Shown here: positions 41,083 to 47,686 of the stretch, one piece after another
Layout of the letters: each line of letters opens with the position of its first letter
Numbering within the stretch: the first letter of the stretch is position 1
NCBI GenBank assembly: GCA_000798955.1
Contig: JTLC01000030.1
Coordinates: 1-47,686, forward strand
DNA length: 47,686 nucleotides
Direction: 5' to 3'
Source of the DNA: Firmicutes bacterium ZOR0006
GTDB taxonomy: Bacteria > Bacillota_I > Bacilli_A > Culicoidibacterales > ZOR0006
Notes under the pieces: generated by a model
Seen by the model: the letters and a program-made list of their open reading frames with translations, nothing else
What the model was told of the DNA's origin: nothing
The model's database searches: none
Translations under genes and position numbers: made by a program

Positions 41083-42577
41083 ATTGAATCGTTGCTAAAA
41101 AGCGTTTAAAGGCTGCTTCACCTGCCTGGTTTTGTTTAAATACCCCGGCATCCTCTAATACTCGCATAAACTTCAAACCAACTTCAGCTTGAAACATCTT
41201 TTGAATTTCAGCTACTGCTATTTGTGGATATTTTTTTTGCAATTCATCAAACCACATTTGGTGCTGTGCTAATTCAGGGTTCACTGCTACATCAAGTGAT
41301 CCGGTTGCAAAGGCTTGCGCTAATTGCTCAAGTTCAGTTGCTAAACGGGCTGGTAAGACCGCTAACCCCATTACTTCAATTAAACCAATGTTTTCTTTTT
41401 TAATGTGGTGGACATCATCATGAGGGTGGAAAATTCCGAGTGGATGTTGTGCATCAGTACGGTTGTTACGTAAAACTAAATCAAGCTCGTACTTGCCATC
41501 ACGCATCCGTGCAATTGGCGTAACCGTATTATGCGGTGTTTCCTCGCTAAAGGCGTGAATTTCAACTTCAGCATCGCTATAATTTTGCCATGTTTGGAGG
41601 ACATGCTCTGCTGCTGCAACAAGTTGTTCCTGGTTATGACTTTGTAAACGGACAACACTCATTGGCCACTGCACTTGGGCAAAGTGGACAGCAGGATAAT
41701 TCGTAAAAGTTTGGCTTGGCAGACTTGCTGCTCGTTCCATCGCAAAGGTATAGCGTCCACCTTGGAAGTGATCATGAGCTAAAATTGAACCACCAACGAT
41801 TGGCAAATCAGCATTTGAGCCAACAAAGTAGTGCGGGAATTTTTCCACAAAAGCGAGTAAGCGCGCAAATGTCGCTTTTTGAATTTTCATTGGCTCATGG
41901 GCACCTTTTAACACAATACAGTGTTCGTTGTAATACACATATGGCGAATATTGTAAGTACCATGCTTCTCCCGTTAATGAAACAGGCAGGATACGGTGGT
42001 TATTTCGCGCTGGATGCTTGATTGTCCCATGGAAACCTTCATTTTCAACACATAATAAACATTTAGGATAATTCGTAGATTTGACGTGCTTTTCTTTGGC
42101 GATATCACGGGGATCTTTTTCTGGTTTTGATAAATTGATTGTCATATCTAATGTTCCGTATGGTGTTGGCGTTTGCCAAACAATATTTTGATCAGTACGA
42201 TCGGTACGGATATAGTTTGAGGCTTTACTGAGGGTATAGAAATACTCAGTTGCTTTTTGTGGCTGAGCAGCATAGTGCTGATTAAATTCGGCAATCACTT
42301 GACTTGGCCGTGGCATAAAGACATCCATTAATTTCGTATCAAATAAATCACGTTCCGTAATCGTATCTTCAATCAAACCTTGTGCGACTGCATAGTCAAT
42401 CAGTGGTGTCAGTAATGATGCTGGGTTGTCAACGTTGGGAGTTACGACTTCTTGCGGTGTGAAATCCGTTAATTGTAATAAACCTAACAATTGGTTCGTT
42501 GTATAGATTGTATCTTCTGGTTGAATCAGTTGTTTTTCTTGTGCAAAAGCAACTAAACGTGTAATATGTGTATCCAT
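41081..42577 (-). CDS. galT: UDP-glucose-hexose-1-phosphate uridylyltransferase, class II
   Basis: The 498-residue protein is the longer Firmicutes-type GalT family 2, distinct from the E. coli enzyme. It has NYPKCLLCVENEGFHGTIKH, PARNNHRILPVSLTGE and the active-site area GGSILAHDHFQGGRYTFAME with paired His residues. It exchanges UMP from UDP-glucose to galactose-1-phosphate. It is downstream of galK in the same operon, about 30 bases away. Its stop overlaps a terminator. Confidence 0.94.
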   Translation of the reverse strand: MDTHITRLVAFAQEKQLIQPEDTIYTTNQLLGLLQLTDFTPQEVVTPNVDNPASLLTPLIDYAVAQGLIEDTITERDLFDTKLMDVFMPRPSQVIAEFNQHYAAQPQKATEYFYTLSKASNYIRTDRTDQNIVWQTPTPYGTLDMTINLSKPEKDPRDIAKEKHVKSTNYPKCLLCVENEGFHGTIKHPARNNHRILPVSLTGEAWYLQYSPYVYYNEHCIVLKGAHEPMKIQKATFARLLAFVEKFPHYFVGSNADLPIVGGSILAHDHFQGGRYTFAMERAASLPSQTFTNYPAVHFAQVQWPMSVVRLQSHNQEQLVAAAEHVLQTWQNYSDAEVEIHAFSEETPHNTVTPIARMRDGKYELDLVLRNNRTDAQHPLGIFHPHDDVHHIKKENIGLIEVMGLAVLPARLATELEQLAQAFATGSLDVAVNPELAQHQMWFDELQKKYPQIAVAEIQKMFQAEVGLKFMRVLEDAGVFKQNQAGEAAFKRFLATIQ

Positions 42578-42607
42578 GATTGTTTCCTCATTTTCCTTTT
42601 AATCTTC

Positions 42608-43792
42608 TTAAGCTGTATACACAGTCGCCTCATTTGTGATAACGCGTGTTCCATCGGCAACGTCAGCAACGTAGAATGTTGGTGCGTAACCAATAATTTC
42701 ATGATATGCTTTAGCAACTTTTTCTTTGAACTGCTCGATTTGATCTTTGGCAACAATACTAACCGTACAGCCACCAAATCCAGCTCCCGTCATCCGCGAA
42801 CCAATCACCCCATCTTGTAATAATGAAACGCGAACTAATGTATCTAACTCAAGTCCTGTCACTTCATAGTCATCACGTAATGATACGTGCGAAGCAACCA
42901 TTAATTGACCAAAGTGGGCTAAGTCTTTTTTTTCTAACGCTTCAACGGCAGCTAATGTGCGTTGGTTTTCATAAACAGCATGTTTTGCCCGTTTGCGCAC
43001 AACTTCATCCGCAATCAGATGTGCCAGCGCATCAAATTGTTCATTTGTTAATTCCCCAAGACTATGAATACTTGTTTCTTGTTGTAAAATTTCCAGTGCT
43101 TGTGTCGTTTCACCACGGCGTTCATTGTATTTTGAATCAGCTAAACCACGACGTTTATTGGTATTGGCAATGACAATTTGGTACCCGTTTAAATCAAGTG
43201 GTGAGTAACGATAGTTTAACGTATTACAATCTAATAAAATCGCATGATTGGCTTTTCCCATTCCAATCGCAAATTGATCCATGATTCCACAGTTTACACC
43301 GATAAATTCATTTTCGGCTTTTTGGCTCATTTTCACCATCTCAACCATTGATACTTCTAATTGGAAAACTTCCTGTAAAACAACTGACATCGCTAATTCA
43401 AGTGATGCTGATGAAGATAATCCAGCTCCATTGGGAATATTTCCGTAGAATAAGATATCAAATCCATGTGCGAATGTCCCAAATTGTTTTTGGAAGACAT
43501 CGATCACCCCTTTTGGATAGTTCGCCCAATCATCTTTTGGATCATTCACAATTGTTGTCATTGTTCCTGCAATAACACCTTCTTGTTCGAAGTTTAGTGA
43601 ATAAAAGCGGTAATTTTGATCTTGGCGTGGTTTCACTAACGCATATGTACCAAAACTTAACGCACATGGGAAAACATGTCCCCCATTATAGTCTGTATGT
43701 TCCCCAATTAAATTGACACGTCCTGGTGAGAAAATTGTCGTTTCATGTGTTGTTCCAAAAATTTGTTCGAATTTTTTTGCTAATGTTTTCAT
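42608..43792 (-). CDS. galK: galactokinase
   Basis: The 394-residue GHMP kinase has the galactokinase signature GRVNLIGEHTDYNGG, the phosphate loop NGAGLSSSASLE and GAGFGGCTVSIV. It phosphorylates galactose to galactose-1-phosphate for GalT. It lies between the M24-like protein gene and galT in one operon. RBS is AAAGAGGTATTTG-like ahead of ATG 43792. Confidence 0.97.
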   Translation of the reverse strand: MKTLAKKFEQIFGTTHETTIFSPGRVNLIGEHTDYNGGHVFPCALSFGTYALVKPRQDQNYRFYSLNFEQEGVIAGTMTTIVNDPKDDWANYPKGVIDVFQKQFGTFAHGFDILFYGNIPNGAGLSSSASLELAMSVVLQEVFQLEVSMVEMVKMSQKAENEFIGVNCGIMDQFAIGMGKANHAILLDCNTLNYRYSPLDLNGYQIVIANTNKRRGLADSKYNERRGETTQALEILQQETSIHSLGELTNEQFDALAHLIADEVVRKRAKHAVYENQRTLAAVEALEKKDLAHFGQLMVASHVSLRDDYEVTGLELDTLVRVSLLQDGVIGSRMTGAGFGGCTVSIVAKDQIEQFKEKVAKAYHEIIGYAPTFYVADVADGTRVITNEATVYTA

Positions 43793-43840
43793 CTCTCAAA
43801 TACCTCTTTCTTTTATTACTCTACTATTTGTTTATCTTTT

Positions 43841-44920
43841 TTATTTGTCATCACGAACAAGAATCACTGGGCGTTTAATCCCTGCAAATTCAATTGTTGG
43901 CCATGATGGTGTTTGTGTTAAAATCTCGATGCCATCTTCAGTGACTAAGAAGGTATCTTCGCATTTCACTCCTGGCAACATCGGATTCCAAGCATAAGCT
44001 TGATTCGCGTATACCGGTGCTTGTGTTTGTGGTGTCACTAAGTATTCGCGCGGTGCAAATCCTGCTAATCCCCCTTGATGAAGAATTTGCCAGTCATTTG
44101 GCTTACCAACAGCACGATAGAGATCAATCCCTGCGGTTAAAATGTCACAAGCAAGTGCTCCGGGTTTTGTTGCATGCATCATGGCAGCCGAAATTTTGGC
44201 AACCGCTTCTTGGTTCTGAAGCAGTGTTTCTGGCAATGCACCAAAGTGAACTAAACGCGTCACATTCGCAACTAAACCTTCTCGTTCTCCACACAACACA
44301 ATCATCACTTGCTGGTAAATGGCTTTTGCTGTTGGCATTGGGTGACGGTAGTTTACTAGGCGTTGATCACTTGAAACGAGAATCACTTGTGGATGAATGC
44401 CTTTCGCTAAGCACGCTTGTGCGAGTTGAGCCTCAACCTCGTGTTCACTCATTCCTATCGTAATTGTTTGACACAATGTTTCCACAAGCTCAGCACTTTC
44501 CTGGCATAATATCCGAAACCGTGCTTGTTCGTCAGCTGTTAAGACACTCCGGTATGGTGTTAATAAATGATCGACAACCGGTAATGCCCCAAACGGTACA
44601 TCTGAAACTGTTTGCGTCTTCGCAATGACTTCGGCGATTAGGGCATCTTTGTCCTCATACCAGAAACAGCTGCGAATCTCATAATCAAATGTCACTCGTG
44701 TCAGTTCTTCTTCTAAAATCCGATTTTTTTCGGTTTCATCAACAATGAGAATAATCTGTTTTGCCGTAATAAACCAATCAGCAACACCGCATTCACTATT
44801 GCGAACAATTGTACTATCACCACCTTGGGTAATCCAGGCGAAGTTATTGGTTTTACGGAATAAAATTCCTTCATAGCCATGTGCATCAAGAAATGCACGA
44901 ATTTTTTGAATTTGCTCCAT
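43841..44920 (-). CDS. M24-like protein with lost metal ligands, in gal operon
   Basis: The 359-residue protein has an aminopeptidase P/M24 fold with an N-terminal creatinase-like domain (FLDAHGYEGILFRKTNNFAW). The active-site region differs from a true peptidase: the two Asp ligands are replaced (VLCGEREGLVANVTR, with Cys or Leu and Asn), the EP ligand is Asn-Pro (AWNPML), while His (LHQGGLAGF) and the last Glu (KCEDTFLV) remain. It should not bind two metals. It is first in the galK-galT operon with its own operator, so a role in sugar metabolism is likely, but the function is unknown. Confidence 0.75.
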   Translation of the reverse strand: MEQIQKIRAFLDAHGYEGILFRKTNNFAWITQGGDSTIVRNSECGVADWFITAKQIILIVDETEKNRILEEELTRVTFDYEIRSCFWYEDKDALIAEVIAKTQTVSDVPFGALPVVDHLLTPYRSVLTADEQARFRILCQESAELVETLCQTITIGMSEHEVEAQLAQACLAKGIHPQVILVSSDQRLVNYRHPMPTAKAIYQQVMIVLCGEREGLVANVTRLVHFGALPETLLQNQEAVAKISAAMMHATKPGALACDILTAGIDLYRAVGKPNDWQILHQGGLAGFAPREYLVTPQTQAPVYANQAYAWNPMLPGVKCEDTFLVTEDGIEILTQTPSWPTIEFAGIKRPVILVRDDK

Positions 44921-44959
44921 GTTTTTTGCTCCCTTTGTTTTGTTAACTTCATTTTACTA

Positions 44960-45005
44960 TAAAAGCGTTTTCATTTCTAGTGTTTTAGTAAATATTTTAC
45001 TAAAA
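44960..45005 (-). promoter_or_regulatory. GalR operator and cre-like site of the gal operon
   Basis: TTTTAGTAAA, TA, TTTTACTAAAA make a near-perfect palindrome at 44983-45005. A cre-like TAAAAGCGTTTTCA is at 44960-44973. Both lie between the symporter terminator and the M24-like start, so they control the M24-like, galK and galT genes. Confidence 0.8.
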
Positions 45006-45025
45006 ATTTTTCCGAGGTTTTTCTT

Positions 45026-45056
45026 CAAAAAAAAACAAGTCCAATATGGACTTGTT
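45026..45056 (-). terminator. symporter gene terminator
   Basis: AACAAGTCC and GGACTTGTT pair around ATAT; on the minus strand a run of nine T follows. It lies right after the symporter stop at 45065. Confidence 0.95.
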
Positions 45057-45064
45057 CATACTTG

Positions 45065-46480
45065 TTATAATTCTGGTGCTAAGGTCATCGTTGCCACTGA
45101 AGTTTGTGGTTTTGCATCAGCCGCAGCTAACTCTGCTAAAATTTCATCGTGGAATGAACCATTTAATCGATAGAACTTCTTATAAACGAAGAACGAAATC
45201 ACAGTTAATAGAATTGGTACTCCAATCATCAGTACGCGCATTCCCATAATTGTTGCCGCTGTTTGCTCAACATTCGGCTCATAGCCAATCACTGTTAATC
45301 CTAAACCAACAATTAATCCAGCAAATGCTCCGGCAAATTTTACTAATAATGTTTGTACTGAGAAAACAATACTTTCGTTACGAGTTCCTAATTTATATTG
45401 CCCATAGTCAACAACATCCGCTAACATTACCGTTGCTAATGCTAATGAGAACCCTGAACCAAGTTTCATTAAGACTGCTGAAGCACTGATAAAGAAACTA
45501 TTTGTTGGGAAGACAACACCACTAATTAGTAAGAGTAATAATCCGGCAACTGGTAAAACACAAGCAATTGCATAAATGACTGGTCGTGGTAAATGTTTGG
45601 CAATTTTTGGGAATAATGCTAATCCGACCATTTCCGCTGCGCCAAACATCATGAAGACTGAGAATAAATCAGCATTACCAACGGCATATGTGAAGTAATA
45701 AATCGCAAATCCACCCGCTAATTGTACGGCCATATTATATGATAAGATAATGCCGATAAAAGCACGCAGTTGATCATTTGATTTGATAACGTTGATCATT
45801 TCTTTAAAACCTGTTTTAGGCGCTGCCTTTTGTTCAGCAACTGTCAGAGAGTTTCGCTCTTTCACAAAAACAACTGTCACAATCGCCGAGATAATGAAGA
45901 TAGCTGCAATAATGATTGCTGCAACTGAGAATCCTTTGGCTTGGTTGCCATTTCCGAGTAAGCCAACGACTTGTAGTCCAAAGGAACCAACTAATAACCA
46001 AGCTAAACTTGCAAAAATACGAGGAATGACCGCTACTTTTTCACGATCACTTTTGTTATTTGTTAATGAAGGTAACATTGACCAGTAAGGGATGTCCATA
46101 ATTGTATATGTCATACCCCAAATGATATATGCAATTGCTACATAAATATAAAGATTTGTGCCTGTCATTCCTTCTGGCGTACTAAATAAGAAGATAAATG
46201 CAATCGCATTGATAATCGTTCCAATTAAAATCCAAGGTCGGAATTTCCCCCATTTTGTTCGCGTATTATCAACAATCATCCCCATAACTGGGTCATTGAT
46301 TGCATCCCAGAACCGAGCAAAGAAAAATAATCCTCCAACAAATGCTGCTGAAATTCCTAAAACATCAGTAAAGTAAAACATGAGATAGGTGAAGACTAGG
46401 GCACAGACTAAGTCTTTTCCTAAGGCTCCAAAACCATATGAGTATTTTTCCAAGTTCGAAAGTTTTTTATTTTCTTTCAT
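45065..46480 (-). CDS. GPH-family sugar:cation symporter (MelB-like)
   Basis: The 471-residue protein has about twelve membrane helices and GPH signatures: YGFGALGKDLVCALVFTYLM, the DAINDPVMGMIVDNTRTKWG loop (Asp residues typical of the cation site) and MDIPYWSMLPSLT. Such carriers import melibiose, raffinose or other galactosides with Na+ or H+. There is no phosphotransferase domain at the C-terminus. It is next to the galactosidase genes and has its own regulated promoter. Sugar specificity is inferred from the surrounding genes. Confidence 0.93.
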   Translation of the reverse strand: MKENKKLSNLEKYSYGFGALGKDLVCALVFTYLMFYFTDVLGISAAFVGGLFFFARFWDAINDPVMGMIVDNTRTKWGKFRPWILIGTIINAIAFIFLFSTPEGMTGTNLYIYVAIAYIIWGMTYTIMDIPYWSMLPSLTNNKSDREKVAVIPRIFASLAWLLVGSFGLQVVGLLGNGNQAKGFSVAAIIIAAIFIISAIVTVVFVKERNSLTVAEQKAAPKTGFKEMINVIKSNDQLRAFIGIILSYNMAVQLAGGFAIYYFTYAVGNADLFSVFMMFGAAEMVGLALFPKIAKHLPRPVIYAIACVLPVAGLLLLLISGVVFPTNSFFISASAVLMKLGSGFSLALATVMLADVVDYGQYKLGTRNESIVFSVQTLLVKFAGAFAGLIVGLGLTVIGYEPNVEQTAATIMGMRVLMIGVPILLTVISFFVYKKFYRLNGSFHDEILAELAAADAKPQTSVATMTLAPEL

Positions 46481-46524
46481 TTAATATTACCCCTTTTCTA
46501 ACAATCACTTCGAAACCGCTTAAT

Positions 46525-46627
46525 TGTAATCGTTTTCTTTATCTGAGATTATTATACCAAGCATTTTAGTAAAAATGCAAGCGTTTTCTTTTTATTTTTA
46601 CTAAAATGTTTTTTATTTTTACTAAAA
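46525..46627 (-). promoter_or_regulatory. symporter promoter with two cre-like sites and GalR half-operators
   Basis: An extended -10 TGGTATAAT on the minus strand has its hexamer at 46551-46556. cre-like TGTAATCGTTTTCT is at 46525-46538 and TGCAAGCGTTTTCT at 46576-46589. GalR-like halves occur at 46564-46573 (TTTTAGTAAA), 46597-46606 and 46618-46627 (TTTACTAAAA), the last two exactly 21 bases apart, two helical turns, so bound repressors could face the same side. Confidence 0.75.
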
Positions 46628-46631
46628 ATAA

Positions 46632-46657
46632 AAAACAAGGTAATGAAACCTTGTTTT
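46632..46657 (-). terminator. galE terminator
   Basis: AAAACAAGGT and ACCTTGTTTT form a stem with T-rich tail on the minus strand, after the galE stop at 46669. Confidence 0.93.
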
Positions 46658-46668
46658 CAGAAAGAAGA

Positions 46669-47682
46669 TTATTTTTGATATCCGTTTGGATTTTGGCTCT
46701 GCCAACGCCAAGAATCTTCACACATTTCTTTTACTCCATATTTTGCCGACCAACCTAATTCAGCATTGGCCAACTTGGGATCAGCATAGCACATGGCAAT
46801 GTCTCCAGGGCGACGATCAACAATTTCATACGGAATTTCTTGACCACTCGCTTCACTAAAGGCTTTGACTAAATCGAGAACACTCAAACCATTTCCCGTC
46901 CCAAGGTTATATGTCACCAGTCCAGGATGTGACTCAAGCTTTTGTAATGCTTTAACATGACCATCCGCAAGGTCAACAACATGAATATAATCACGTACTC
47001 CTGTCCCATCCGGTGTCGTGTAATCACCACCAAAGACACTTAATTTAGGTAGCTTACCAACTGCAACTTTTGTGATAAATGGCATCAGATTATTCGGTAT
47101 TCCATTCGGCTCCTCTCCAATTGTTCCACTTTTATGAGCACCTACTGGATTGAAGTAACGTAAAATTGCAATATCCATTTCTGGCTCGGCTTTTGCAATA
47201 TCGCGTAGCATATCTTCTATCATTAATTTTGTACTTCCATATGGATTTGTCGTTGAAAGTGGAAAATCTTCTGTGATTGGGCACGCGTGAGGGTCCCCAT
47301 AAACAGTAGCTGATGAACTAAAAACAAACTTTTTCACTTCAAATGTTGCCATCACGCGTAAGAGCGTTAACGTATTCACAATATTATTTGTATAGTACGC
47401 TAATGGCTTCGCTACTGACTCACCTACAGCTTTAAAAGCTGCAAAATGAATCACTGATTCAATCGCATTTTCTTGAAAGACGGTTGTTAGTGCTTCTTCA
47501 TCCATGACATTTACATGATAAAACTTTGGCTTTACCCCTGTAATTGCTGCGATACGTTCCAACACAATCTCACTACTATTGCTTAAATCATCGACAATGA
47601 CTACTTCTTTTCCTGCTTCAATCAACGCAATGGTTGTGTGGCTACCAATATAACCCATTCCACCTGTTACTAATACTGCCAT
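46669..47682 (-). CDS. galE: UDP-glucose 4-epimerase
   Basis: The 337-residue SDR enzyme has the NAD-binding VTGGMGYIGSHTTIALIEAG, catalytic Ser/Thr and Tyr-x-x-x-Lys (FSSSATVYGDP, YGSTKLMIED), and GVRDYIHVVDLADGHV. It interconverts UDP-galactose and UDP-glucose and completes the Leloir pathway with GalK and GalT. The start codon is at 47682, close to the window end, so the promoter lies outside. It is separate from the galK-galT operon and from the symporter gene. Confidence 0.96.
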   Translation of the reverse strand: MAVLVTGGMGYIGSHTTIALIEAGKEVVIVDDLSNSSEIVLERIAAITGVKPKFYHVNVMDEEALTTVFQENAIESVIHFAAFKAVGESVAKPLAYYTNNIVNTLTLLRVMATFEVKKFVFSSSATVYGDPHACPITEDFPLSTTNPYGSTKLMIEDMLRDIAKAEPEMDIAILRYFNPVGAHKSGTIGEEPNGIPNNLMPFITKVAVGKLPKLSVFGGDYTTPDGTGVRDYIHVVDLADGHVKALQKLESHPGLVTYNLGTGNGLSVLDLVKAFSEASGQEIPYEIVDRRPGDIAMCYADPKLANAELGWSAKYGVKEMCEDSWRWQSQNPNGYQK

Positions 47683-47686
47683 TCCT

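Overview
The window is AT-rich DNA from a low-GC Gram-positive bacterium (Bacillota). It has strong AGGAGG-type ribosome sites, frequent extended -10 promoters (TGnTATAAT), cre-like CcpA sites and many U-tailed terminators. The host carries ispG (MEP isoprenoid route), ahpCF, OhrR-Gpx, a class II GalT and a queuosine-precursor transporter. The MEP gene argues against a typical Lactobacillus or Enterococcus, but I cannot name the genus from sequence alone.

Region 1 (1 to about 20,175) is the right-hand part of an SPP1-like temperate prophage; its left end lies outside the window. Read on the minus strand from the lysogeny switch it holds Cro, an ORF6C/Rha-type antirepressor, small regulators, a replication initiator with iterons inside the gene, a Sak4-like recombinase with an SSB-like partner, MazG-like, RusA, a RinA/ArpU-type late regulator, a structured RNA-like gap, a fused small/large terminase, the portal and a minor capsid gene. 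The minor capsid gene is cut in two by an HNH endonuclease element and then broken again by an 8-bp insertion. On the plus strand lie the LexA-type CI repressor, a HipA-like kinase with a DUF3037-like partner, a small regulator cassette and the tyrosine integrase.

Two three-gene cassettes in the prophage (5282-5862, and 18274-18816 beside the integrase) share an architecture that annotation would normally miss. Each has a promoter, a tiny peptide gene with a strong RBS, a 5-bp hairpin, a second tiny membrane peptide without an RBS, and a small DNA-binding protein. Each also has a candidate antisense promoter and an antisense-strand terminator just upstream. They look like a pair of type I toxin-antitoxin-like or holin-like modules joined to a regulator, and are the best candidates for an undescribed system, with the HipA/DUF3037 pair second.

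Region 2 (20,178-34,185) is host core and stress DNA: a class B penicillin-binding protein, sodA, ispG, a DUF6933/pRiA4b-ORF3-like protein, a Lys/His/Cys-rich membrane peptide, an ohrR-gpx operon with an OhrR box, a radical SAM enzyme overlapping a YhhQ transporter, ahpC-ahpF, a membrane-anchored class A beta-lactamase-like hydrolase and two GNAT acetyltransferases.

Region 3 (34,316-47,682) is a galactoside catabolic regulon: lacZ, a GH36 alpha-galactosidase, galT, galK, an M24-like pseudo-peptidase, a GPH (MelB-type) symporter and galE, all on the minus strand, and a LacI/GalR regulator on the plus strand. Repeated TTTTAGTAAA/TTTACTAAAA operators and cre-like sites flank the promoters, so the sugar is probably imported by the symporter, hydrolysed by LacZ or the alpha-galactosidase, and fed through the Leloir pathway under local repressor plus CcpA control.
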